Assembly: GCA_902590115.1 (NCBI GenBank)
Contig: CACIVM010000005.1
Coordinates: forward strand, 1-40,372
Source: an uncultured Pelagibacteraceae bacterium
Lineage (GTDB): Bacteria > Pseudomonadota > Alphaproteobacteria > Pelagibacterales > Pelagibacteraceae
Reading direction: 5' to 3'
DNA length: 40,372 nt
In this document: positions 21,663 through 27,547 of the stretch, in pieces
Position numbering within the stretch: the stretch's first letter is position 1
Layout: the number at the start of each line of letters is the position of its first letter
Position numbers and translations under genes: made by a program
Notes under the pieces: model-generated
The model's input: only the letters and a program-made list of their open reading frames with translations
Database searches by the model: none
Told to the model about the DNA's origin: nothing

Positions 21663-21686
21663 AAAATTCCGCCCCAGCTCCGCCCA
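21663..21686 (+). repeat. Left-end paired TCCGCC motifs of cassette A
   Basis: TCCGCC at 21668-21673 and 21679-21684 (period 11) sits in a 24-base block that recurs at 22335-22358 with two mismatches. The GC-rich motif is striking in this AT-rich sequence. It overlaps the -35 position of the extended -10 promoter (TGCTAGGAT) for the first cassette gene. Confidence 0.8.
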
Positions 21687-21693
21687 AAATTAT

Positions 21694-21701
21694 GCTAGGA
21701 T
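21694..21701 (+). promoter_or_regulatory. Extended -10 promoter of cassette A
   Basis: TG-C-TAGGAT at 21694-21701 is an extended -10 box. The expected start falls within two bases of the ATG at 21710, giving an essentially leaderless message. Cassette B has the same arrangement (TGCTAGAAT). Confidence 0.45.
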
Positions 21702-21709
21702 CGTGGAGT

Positions 21710-22012
21710 ATGAAAAAAGCTAAATGTTTTAAATGTGATAAAGTTTTAAAATTTAATCCAGGGTTTGGCGGTCATGGAGATTTTGTCTTAGATAAAAGAG
21801 ACAAAGATGGTTTAGATATTTTTATGTGTGGTTGTCCAAGAACATTAAGGTTTAAAATTGATGTTAAGCATTATATGAAAAACCGCTCTAAAGGGGATTT
21901 TATTGCTAAAACAGTTGATGCATATTTAGACTTCTCAGATGGTATGGATAAAAAACCAAAAAAAGTAAAAGGATCTTCTGCAAAAAAAATACTAGACTTT
22001 TTTGGATTTTAG
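21710..22012 (+). CDS. Small zinc-ribbon-like cytoplasmic protein (100 aa)
   Basis: The product has C6-x2-C9 and C40-x-C42, a likely single zinc-binding ribbon, followed by a basic C-terminal region (KKPKKVKGSSAKKILDFFGF). There is no signal peptide or membrane segment. I chose the ATG at 21710 since the extended -10 box ends eight bases before it; upstream in-frame starts lie within the promoter and the tmRNA-end repeat. I do not recognise the family. The basic tail and zinc ribbon could suit nucleic acid binding, which is only a guess. Confidence 0.65.
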   Translation: MKKAKCFKCDKVLKFNPGFGGHGDFVLDKRDKDGLDIFMCGCPRTLRFKIDVKHYMKNRSKGDFIAKTVDAYLDFSDGMDKKPKKVKGSSAKKILDFFGF

Positions 22013-22333
22013 ATGAAAAAACTTTTAGCGATCATAGTTCTGGGTTTATTGTGGAGCAATAATTCTTACGCAGGATTTTTAGGTAAAGATGGGATACAGG
22101 CGAATATTTATGCATGTAAAGCCCAACAAAAACAAAGACCTATTAATAAAAATATAGAAGAAGCTAAAATAAATAAATATTGTGAGTGTTATGTTAATAA
22201 ATTTGACAATTCATTAACACAAGCCGATGCAAGATATTACCAAGCAAATGGAAGATTTCCTGACTCAATAAGATCAAAAGTTTATGAAGCATCTAAAACT
22301 TGTGCTCTTAAAATTTTGAATAGAAAAGAATAA
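22013..22333 (+). CDS. Small secreted cysteine-containing protein (106 aa)
   Basis: The ATG directly follows the stop codon of the previous gene. A Sec signal (MKKLLAIIVLGLLWSNNSYA) predicts cleavage after A20. The mature 86 residues carry four Cys (C35, C57, C59, C97), compatible with two disulfides, and helices such as NIEEAKINKYCECYVNKFDN and SKVYEASKTCALKI. This spacing resembles small periplasmic helical-bundle proteins, but I recognise no family. Cotranscription with the zinc-ribbon gene is likely. Confidence 0.68.
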   Translation: MKKLLAIIVLGLLWSNNSYAGFLGKDGIQANIYACKAQQKQRPINKNIEEAKINKYCECYVNKFDNSLTQADARYYQANGRFPDSIRSKVYEASKTCALKILNRKE

Positions 22334-22334
22334 A

Positions 22335-22358
22335 AAAATTCCGCCATAGCTCCGCCCA
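22335..22358 (+). repeat. Right-end paired TCCGCC motifs of cassette A
   Basis: TCCGCC at 22340-22345 and 22351-22356 (period 11) repeats the left-end block in the same orientation. It begins two bases after the stop codon of the secreted-protein gene and ends 56 bases before the next tmRNA-end copy. Confidence 0.8.
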
Positions 22359-22414
22359 GCTAGGTTGTATAATTTAAATCAGCAATATAAATTAAAGAAA
22401 ACTTGAAAGTTGTT

Positions 22415-22439
22415 AGGGGCGTTCTGTTGCCAGGTGCCC
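22415..22439 (-). repeat. tmRNA 3'-end repeat, copy 4
   Basis: A second perfect 25-base copy of the tmRNA terminal hairpin, separating cassettes A and B. The sequence to its right (about 22440-22509) aligns to 21597-21666 with only scattered differences, so the left ends of A and B share ancestry up to the arm motifs, where they diverge. Confidence 0.85.
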
Positions 22440-22505
22440 TTAACCTTTTAACATTATTCCTTATTATACGCCATTTGCAATTGTTTAAAATCTAAAACTT
22501 TGATT

Positions 22506-22532
22506 AAAATTACGAGTAGATTACGAGTGAAA
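22506..22532 (+). repeat. Left-end paired TTACGAGT motifs of cassette B
   Basis: TTACGAGT at 22510-22517 and 22521-22528 (period 11) replaces the TCCGCC pair found at the equivalent place in cassette A. The block recurs at 23226-23252 with three mismatches. It overlaps the -35 position of the cassette B promoter. Confidence 0.8.
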
Positions 22533-22538
22533 TCTTGT

Positions 22539-22546
22539 GCTAGAAT
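22539..22546 (+). promoter_or_regulatory. Extended -10 promoter of cassette B
   Basis: TGC followed by TAGAAT (22541-22546) forms an extended -10 box eight bases before the ATG at 22555, as in cassette A. The message would have a leader of only about two bases. Confidence 0.45.
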
Positions 22547-22554
22547 CATGGAGC

Positions 22555-22851
22555 ATGAAAAAACTTTTAACTCCAATTTTAATAGGCTATTTTGCTATCG
22601 GCTCAATCTTATCTTTTCCTATGGCTTTATCTTATGTTTATGCTCAGTGGTTTGTTTTAATTAACATGGGCTGGTCAGTTTTTAGTTTGTCTGGTTTAGG
22701 ATTTATAATGATGTCTGGTTATCTAATTGTTTTTTCACCAATGATAAGAGCAGTACTTTGGTTGCCATCATTAATTATGTGGTTCAACGATCCTGGCGCA
22801 TATAGCTTTATGATGTGGCTTGCACCAGGTTTTTACGCTTCTACAGGCTAA
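22555..22851 (+). CDS. Small multi-pass membrane protein (98 aa)
   Basis: The product is almost wholly hydrophobic, with three to four predicted helices: PILIGYFAIGSILSFPMAL, YAQWFVLINMGWSVFSLSG, FIMMSGYLIVFSPMI and a final one around AVLWLPSLIMWF. There is no enzymatic motif. The ATG at 22555 is preferred over a GTG at 22537 that lies in the promoter. The stop overlaps the start of the next gene (TAATG). Function unknown; in a mobile cassette a small membrane protein could act in defence or as a toxin, but nothing in the sequence shows this. Confidence 0.65.
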   Translation: MKKLLTPILIGYFAIGSILSFPMALSYVYAQWFVLINMGWSVFSLSGLGFIMMSGYLIVFSPMIRAVLWLPSLIMWFNDPGAYSFMMWLAPGFYASTG

Positions 22852-23210
22852 TGGGAATATTCAATAAAATTTTTGGAAAGAAAAAAAGTTCAAAACTAGA
22901 TCCGCCTTTGTTAGATGAAAAATTTCATGGGTTGATGGGGTTAGAATTTGGCATGTACTTAACCTGGGTTGAGGATACAACTGGCAAAAGTATTATGGGA
23001 AAAGAGCTAGAAAGAAGAATTAAAATGTTTTTACAAAAAGAAAAAAAATTAGGTCAAATCCAAGGCTTCAACAATACTGATGTAATGTACATAAATACAG
23101 TTGCATTAACTTGTGATATTAAAACAATGCAAAGAGAGAGAAAGAAAAATAAATTAGATGGTAGGTGGCCCCTAATGGAAAAACACATTGGTCTAAAAAA
23201 GAAAAAGTAA
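22851..23210 (+). CDS. Small soluble protein of unknown function (119 aa)
   Basis: The ATG overlaps the previous stop by one base (TAATG), so I start here rather than at an in-frame ATG 36 bases upstream inside the membrane-protein gene. The N terminus MGIFNKIFGKKKS is an amphipathic, basic helix that might associate with membrane; the rest is helical, with ELERRIKMFLQKEKK, and a basic tail ending HIGLKKKK. One Cys, no known motif. Coupled expression with the membrane protein suggests the two act together. Confidence 0.62.
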   Translation: MGIFNKIFGKKKSSKLDPPLLDEKFHGLMGLEFGMYLTWVEDTTGKSIMGKELERRIKMFLQKEKKLGQIQGFNNTDVMYINTVALTCDIKTMQRERKKNKLDGRWPLMEKHIGLKKKK

Positions 23211-23225
23211 TTAAAAACCTTAAAG

Positions 23226-23260
23226 AAAATTACGAGTCAATTACGAGTAAAAATACTCGT
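23226..23260 (+). repeat. Right-end TTACGAGT motifs of cassette B
   Basis: TTACGAGT at 23230-23237 and 23241-23248 repeats the left-end pair in the same orientation. A third, inverted unit follows: ACGAGTA (23243-23249), four A, TACTCGT (23254-23260). The block ends 44 bases before the tmRNA 3' end. Confidence 0.8.
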
Positions 23261-23303
23261 TAGGATAGTAAACATAATACGCAAATAGAATAAGTAAAGT
23301 TTG

Positions 23304-23561
23304 AAGGGGCGTTCTGTTGCCAGGTGCCCCGAACCCCGTTACTTAATTAACAAGTTAATTAAGCAGCAAGAGCAAATTTATCATTTGCATTTATAATTGG
23401 CCCGTTACGTCGGAACCATCTCGTACGAAAGAATAACTTTTAGACATCCGTCGAGCCTAATTCACCCCCTCAAGTTGTAAATGGTGGAGGTGGTGGGTAC
23501 TGCCCCCACGTCCGCAATGTTTATTACGAAATTCGTTTATCGTCATAGTTGGAAAACCAAC
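23304..23561 (-). ncRNA. ssrA: Circularly permuted two-piece tmRNA
   Basis: tmRNA rescues stalled ribosomes and tags nascent proteins. Reading the minus strand, the acceptor RNA comes first and ends at 23482 with CACCTCCACCA, preceded by a T-arm GTGGG-GGCAGTA-CCCAC. After a 12-base spacer the coding RNA starts at 23469 with GGGGGTGAATTAGGCTCGAC, matching the usual tmRNA 5' end. The 7-bp acceptor stem pairs fully and keeps the G3-U wobble required for alanylation. GGACGT and ATGTCT can form helix H2. The tag frame (23388-23359) reads ANDKFALAA-stop, and the stop sits in helix H5 (TTAATTAA-CTTG-TTAATTAA). The coding RNA ends with hairpin GGGGC/GCCCC capped by CTG-GCAA-CAG. Exact ends are estimates. 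Confidence 0.92.
23305..23329 (-). repeat. tmRNA 3'-end hairpin, the resident copy
   Basis: This is the in-place copy of the repeated sequence, forming the last helix of the tmRNA coding piece: GGGGC pairs with GCCCC, and CTG with CAG around a GCAA (GNRA-type) loop. Four more copies lie to the left in the same orientation. It is the likely attachment core for the cassettes. Confidence 0.85.
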
Positions 23562-23565
23562 GTTA

Positions 23566-23595
23566 ATAATATAAAACGTTTTAAATTAGATTCAA
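23566..23595 (-). promoter_or_regulatory. Candidate tmRNA promoter
   Basis: On the minus strand TTGAAT (23590-23595) and TATTAT (23566-23571) are separated by 18 bases. The expected start is near 23559-23561, at the GTTGG-TTTT-CCAAC hairpin (23548-23561) that I take as the first structure of the acceptor RNA. Confidence 0.45.
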
Positions 23596-23607
23596 TATTT
23601 TTTTCTT

Positions 23608-24555
23608 ATGAAATTAACCATAGAACAAAAAAAAGAAATTTCGGAACAACAATCTCAAAAAAATGAGACAAAAAGAGTTACTTCTCCTGAATTGGAAAAA
23701 ATTTTGTACGAAGCTTTGCCAGTTCTTGATCACGGATTCATTAGAGTGGTTGATTACATGGGTGATGACTCCTCAATCGTACAGTCAGCCAGGGTTTCTT
23801 ACGGAAAGGGCACAAAAAAAGTTTCAACTGATGAAGGTTTAATAAAATATTTAATGAGACATTGGCATTCTACTCCATTTGAAATGTGTGAAATTAAGTA
23901 TCATGTTAAGTTACCAATATTTATTGCACGTCAATGGATAAGACATCGAACAGCTAACGTAAACGAGTACTCTGCAAGATATTCAATTCTAGATAAAGAA
24001 TTTTACATTCCCGAAAAAGAGCAATTATCTGCACAATCTACTTCTAACCGTCAGGGAAGAGGAGATTTAATTACAGGGAAACAAGCAGATGAGGTACTCA
24101 AAATCTTAAAAGATGATGCAACTAGGACTTATGATAATTATGAAAAGATGCTTAATGAAAGATACGATGGCAGCACAATAGATGAAAATAAAACTGGTTT
24201 AGCCAGAGAATTAGCAAGAATGAATTTAACACTCAACTCTTATACTCAGTGGTATTGGAAAACAGATCTTTTAAATTTACTCAATTTTTTATTTTTAAGA
24301 GCAGACAATCATGCACAATATGAAATAAGAGTTTATGCAGAAAAAATGCTTGAAACAGTAAAAAAATGGGTCCCAATTACACATTCTGCTTTTATAGACT
24401 ATAGAGTTGGAGCAGTGCATGTCTCAGCAAAAGGTAAAAAAATAATTCAGAAAATGGCAAGGGGAGAAAAAATTAATTATGAAAATTCTGGACTATCTAA
24501 AAGAGAATGGAATGAATTAATGTCATCTTTCGATTTTAAGGATAAATTAATTTAG
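23608..24555 (+). CDS. thyX: Flavin-dependent thymidylate synthase ThyX
   Basis: ThyX makes dTMP from dUMP using FAD and methylene-tetrahydrofolate. The signature RHR-x7-S is present as [11 protein letters not shown] (112-122), the family hallmark. Other features are the N-terminal [12 protein letters not shown] and HSTPFEMCE segments, and the C-terminal [20 protein letters not shown] region for substrate contact. The 315-residue length is normal for alphaproteobacteria. It is divergent from tmRNA with about 47 bases between, and converges on the mrp gene with a 9-base overlap. Confidence 0.96.
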   Translation: MKLTIEQKKEISEQQSQKNETKRVTSPELEKILYEALPVLDHGFIRVVDYMGDDSSIVQSARVSYGKGTKKVSTDEGLIKYLMRHWHSTPFEMCEIKYHVKLPIFIARQWIRHRTANVNEYSARYSILDKEFYIPEKEQLSAQSTSNRQGRGDLITGKQADEVLKILKDDATRTYDNYEKMLNERYDGSTIDENKTGLARELARMNLTLNSYTQWYWKTDLLNLLNFLFLRADNHAQYEIRVYAEKMLETVKKWVPITHSAFIDYRVGAVHVSAKGKKIIQKMARGEKINYENSGLSKREWNELMSSFDFKDKLI

Positions 24556-25332
24556 GTAAGTTTTAATTTTTTTTGCAACAGTTTCAAATTTCTTGGAAAT
24601 TTCATGATCTGGTTCAGAGTCTGTTATAGGGCTTCCTTCATCACATGATTTTCTTAAATCTGGATGTAAAGGTAAGTGGCCTAAAAATTCTTTATTAAAT
24701 TCTTTCGCAGTTTTTTCCACGCCTCCTTCTCCGAAAATTTTATACTTCGTTCCATCATTACCTTTAAAATAACTCATGTTATCAATTAATCCTAGAATTT
24801 GAACACCTAACTTATCGAACATTTGAATCCCTCTCTTAACATCTAATAGCGCTAAGTCCTGGGGAGTGGAAATTATAATTGCCGCATCAATTTTAATTTC
24901 TTGTGCAAAAGTTAATTGCGTGTCTCCAGTGCCTGGCGGCATATCAATAACAATTACATCCAGATTTTTCCAAAGTACATTTTGGGTTAATGTTTTAATT
25001 GCGCTTATTACCATTGGCCCTCTCCACATCATTGGTGTCTTTTCATCAACTAACAAACCCATAGAGATAAATTGAATTCCATTCTTTTCAACTGGTATTA
25101 AAAATTTGTTATCCTTACTCTCTGGCTTGTTGTAAACGCCCATTAATTTTGGTAATGATGGGCCGTAAATATCAGCATCTAAAATACCCACCTTGAGACC
25201 TAAATTTTTTAAAGCATAGGCAATATTTACTGAGAAGGTTGATTTTCCCACTCCACCTTTCGCGCTTGAAATTACAAGGGAAAATTTGACGCCTTTAATT
25301 GGGTTTTTGCTAAATCTCTTTTTTTCGGTCAT
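24547..25332 (-). CDS. mrp: Mrp/NBP35-family P-loop ATPase (Fe-S cluster carrier)
   Basis: This cytoplasmic ATPase is thought to deliver Fe-S clusters to target proteins. A deviant Walker [11 protein letters not shown] (residues 23-32), [10 protein letters not shown] and a Walker B-like region [14 protein letters not shown] are all diagnostic of ApbC/Mrp. At 261 residues it lacks the N-terminal DUF59 (MIP18-like) domain found in longer Mrp proteins. I do not see the C-terminal CxxC; a single IDNMSYF motif replaces the usual ENMSYF-C-x2-C. That may affect cluster binding. Confidence 0.9.
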   Translation of the reverse strand: MTEKKRFSKNPIKGVKFSLVISSAKGGVGKSTFSVNIAYALKNLGLKVGILDADIYGPSLPKLMGVYNKPESKDNKFLIPVEKNGIQFISMGLLVDEKTPMMWRGPMVISAIKTLTQNVLWKNLDVIVIDMPPGTGDTQLTFAQEIKIDAAIIISTPQDLALLDVKRGIQMFDKLGVQILGLIDNMSYFKGNDGTKYKIFGEGGVEKTAKEFNKEFLGHLPLHPDLRKSCDEGSPITDSEPDHEISKKFETVAKKIKTYLN

Positions 25333-25351
25333 TATAACGCTTTAACTTACC

Positions 25352-25379
25352 TTGTTTTTAATTAAAAAGTCACTATATA
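25352..25379 (+). promoter_or_regulatory. Candidate hflK operon promoter, leaderless
   Basis: TTGTTT (25352-25357) and TATATA (25374-25379) are 16 bases apart. The -10 box ends seven bases before the hflK ATG at 25387, so transcription would begin at or just before the start codon. Confidence 0.4.
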
Positions 25380-25386
25380 AAGTGTC

Positions 25387-26481
25387 ATGAATAATAAAGG
25401 GTCAATTTTAAAAAATCAGTCACCATGGGGATCAGGTCCATCTCAAGGAAATGGCTCTGGATCTAGACGAGAACCTCCTAATATCGATGATGTGGTTAGC
25501 AATTTACAAAAATTAATTAAAAAATTTCTTCCTGGTGGTAAGACTGGTGGCAGCAAACCAATAATTCTTGGATTAGTAATTTTAGCGGTCATTTGGGTCC
25601 TCAGTGGTTTGTATAGAGTTCTACCAGATGAGCAAGGAGTAGTATTAAGATTTGGTAAATATATAAATACAACTCAACCCGGGTTAAATTATCATTTTCC
25701 TTTTCCGATAGAAAGAGTTTTAAAACCAAAAGTAACGAAGGTTAACAGAATTGATGTTGGCTTTCGAGGCGCAAGTGATTCAGGTAGGTCTTCTGGAATA
25801 GGCGAAGTACCCGAAGAAAGTTTAATGTTAACTGGTGATGAAAATATAGTTGATATTAATTACTCAGTTTTCTGGGTTATAAAAGATGCAGGTAAATTTT
25901 TATTTAATATTCAAAGTCCTGTTGAAACCGTTAAAGCAACTTCGGAAACTGCAATGAGAGAAGTAATTGCAAAAAGTGAAATACAATCAATTTTAACCGA
26001 GGGAAGATCGAATATTGAAATTGAAGTTCAAGAAATTACTCAAAATATTTTAGATGAATATGGATCTGGTATTCAAATTACACAAGTTCAAACACAAAAA
26101 GCTGACCCGCCAAGTCAAGTTATTGATGCTTTCAGAGATGTTCAAGCTGCTAGAGCAGATAAAGAAAGATCAAAAAACGAAGCTGAAGCTTATGCAAATG
26201 ATGTAATACCAAGAGCGCGGGGTGATGCAGAAAAAATTTTACAAGAAGCTGAGGCTTACAAAAAAGAAGTTGTTGCAACAGCTGAAGGTGAGGCTTCAAG
26301 ATTTTTAGCAATTTATGATGAGTACAAAAATGCAAAGCAAGTAACTCAAGAGAGGATGTTTCTCGAGACAATGGAAAAAGTCTTAGCTGATATTGATAAA
26401 GTTATAATCGACAAAGAGTCAGGTTCAGGAGTTGTACCTTACTTGCCTTTACCAGAAATTAAAAAGAAAAGTGGAAGTTAA
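25387..26481 (+). CDS. hflK: Membrane protease regulator HflK (SPFH/prohibitin domain)
   Basis: HflK forms with HflC a large periplasmic cage that restrains the FtsH protease. The 364-residue protein starts with a Gly/Ser/Pro-rich cytoplasmic segment (NQSPWGSGPSQGNGSGSRRE), one transmembrane helix (about residues 58-76), and an SPFH domain that begins YRVLPDEQGVVLRFGKY. A long helical part rich in Ala, Glu and Lys (EAEAYANDVIPRARGDAEKI) forms the wall. TAATG overlap with hflC shows coupled translation, expected for equimolar partners. Confidence 0.96.
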   Translation: MNNKGSILKNQSPWGSGPSQGNGSGSRREPPNIDDVVSNLQKLIKKFLPGGKTGGSKPIILGLVILAVIWVLSGLYRVLPDEQGVVLRFGKYINTTQPGLNYHFPFPIERVLKPKVTKVNRIDVGFRGASDSGRSSGIGEVPEESLMLTGDENIVDINYSVFWVIKDAGKFLFNIQSPVETVKATSETAMREVIAKSEIQSILTEGRSNIEIEVQEITQNILDEYGSGIQITQVQTQKADPPSQVIDAFRDVQAARADKERSKNEAEAYANDVIPRARGDAEKILQEAEAYKKEVVATAEGEASRFLAIYDEYKNAKQVTQERMFLETMEKVLADIDKVIIDKESGSGVVPYLPLPEIKKKSGS

Positions 26482-27353
26482 TGAAAATATCTAAATTTTT
26501 TATACCATTAGTTGTTGTTTTAGGCATAACTGCCTTCCAATCAATTTTTATAGTTCAAGAAATTAACCAGGCTATTGTTTTACAATTCGGAGATCCAAAA
26601 AAAATTGTGAATAAATCTGGTTTAAATTTCAAATTACCATTTATTCAAAATGTAGCTTATCTAGATAAAAGAGTTTTAAATTTGGATAACCCACCTGAAG
26701 AAGTTATTGCTGCAGATCAGAAAAGATTGATAGTTGATGCAATAGCAAGGTTTAAAATAGTCGACCCATTAAAATTTTATATTTCTGTGGGCAATGAAAG
26801 GGTTGCTAGACAAAGACTTGCCACTATTATCAATTCAAGAATAAGAGGTGTTTTAGGTAAACAAGAGCTTGCTACCCTCTTATCAAAGGATAGAGCAAAA
26901 CAAATGTCCATCATTCAAAATGATGTAAACATAGAAGCTAAAAATTTTGGAATAGAGATAGTTGATGTTCGAATTAAAAGAGCTGATTTACCTCAAGCAA
27001 ACAGTGAGGCCATTTATGCTAGAATGCAGACAGAGAGACAGAGAGAGGCAAAAGAATTTAGAGCCCAGGGAGCTGAGATAGCAACACGAATAAAATCTAC
27101 AGCTGACAAAGAGGTTACAGTAATTCTAGCTAATGCGAAGAAAAAATCAGAGATTATGAAGGGTGAGGGAGACGGTCAAAGAAATAAAATATTTGCTGAT
27201 GCTTTTGGTAAAGACCCTCAATTTTTTAGCTTTTATAGAGCAATGCAATCTTATGAAAAATCCCTTATAGGCGGAGATACATCTTTAATACTTTCACCAG
27301 ATAGTGATTTCTTTAAATTTTTTGGAAAATCTGGTCTAATTAAAAAAAACTAA
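26481..27353 (+). CDS. hflC: Membrane protease regulator HflC (SPFH/prohibitin domain)
   Basis: This 290-residue partner of HflK has an N-terminal transmembrane helix (about residues 5-25), an SPFH domain with VQEINQAIVLQFGDPKK and a helical region containing RMQTERQREAKEFRAQGAE, which is strongly conserved in HflC. It ends with the LSPDSDFFKFF segment. The order hflK-hflC-DUF2065-degP is the standard alphaproteobacterial one. Confidence 0.96.
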   Translation: MKISKFFIPLVVVLGITAFQSIFIVQEINQAIVLQFGDPKKIVNKSGLNFKLPFIQNVAYLDKRVLNLDNPPEEVIAADQKRLIVDAIARFKIVDPLKFYISVGNERVARQRLATIINSRIRGVLGKQELATLLSKDRAKQMSIIQNDVNIEAKNFGIEIVDVRIKRADLPQANSEAIYARMQTERQREAKEFRAQGAEIATRIKSTADKEVTVILANAKKKSEIMKGEGDGQRNKIFADAFGKDPQFFSFYRAMQSYEKSLIGGDTSLILSPDSDFFKFFGKSGLIKKN

Positions 27354-27361
27354 TCTAAAAC

Positions 27362-27547
27362 ATGAGTGATCTTATCACGGCTATAGGATTACTTTTTTTC
27401 ATAGAAGGACTTCTACTTGCCATGTTTCCGTCAAGAATAAAAATTATTATGCAATCTATTGAAAAAATATCTGACTCAAAGCTTAGATTATCTGGTATTG
27501 TTTTTTTTGTTATCGGTTTTTTTATAGTTTGGTATATAAGAAATTAA
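27362..27547 (+). CDS. DUF2065 small membrane protein
   Basis: This 61-residue protein has two transmembrane helices (about residues 3-23 and 42-59). It matches in size, topology (AIGLLFFIEGLLLAMFPSRI then LSGIVFFVIGFFIVWYIR) and position the DUF2065 proteins that follow hflC in many proteobacteria. The function is unknown; the constant link to hflKC and degP suggests membrane protein quality control. Its stop codon overlaps the degP ATG by one base. Confidence 0.85.
   Translation: MSDLITAIGLLFFIEGLLLAMFPSRIKIIMQSIEKISDSKLRLSGIVFFVIGFFIVWYIRN

Larger units (their letters stand above)
21572..22414. mobile_element. Cassette A: zinc-ribbon-like and secreted protein
   Basis: This interval of 843 bases lies between two perfect tmRNA-end copies. 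Inside both ends sits a 24-base element with paired TCCGCC motifs spaced 11 bases (22 of 24 bases match between ends). It carries two small plus-strand genes, abutting each other. No recombinase gene is present. Confidence 0.6.
22415..23304. mobile_element. Cassette B: membrane protein and small soluble protein
   Basis: An 890-base interval between tmRNA-end copy 4 and the tmRNA gene itself. Both ends carry a 27-base block with paired TTACGAGT motifs spaced 11 bases (24 of 27 bases match). It carries two overlapping plus-strand genes and no recombinase gene. Being adjacent to ssrA, it is the innermost member of the array. Confidence 0.6.

Noticed and set aside
18863-23329. CRISPR array, because of the spaced repeats
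   Set aside because: Spacing is irregular and hundreds to thousands of bases, intervals contain genes, and no cas genes are present.
23343-23362. TTAATTAA hairpin as an independent terminator
   Set aside because: It contains the tag stop codon at the place of tmRNA helix H5 and is explained by the RNA structure.
23481-23666. A 61-codon plus-strand reading frame
   Set aside because: It runs antisense through the tmRNA acceptor and out of frame into thyX; the tmRNA fold explains the sequence.
26150-26371. A 73-codon minus-strand frame inside hflK
   Set aside because: It mirrors the Ala/Glu/Lys-rich helix of HflK, which gives Leu/His/Phe-rich antisense translation without biological signal.
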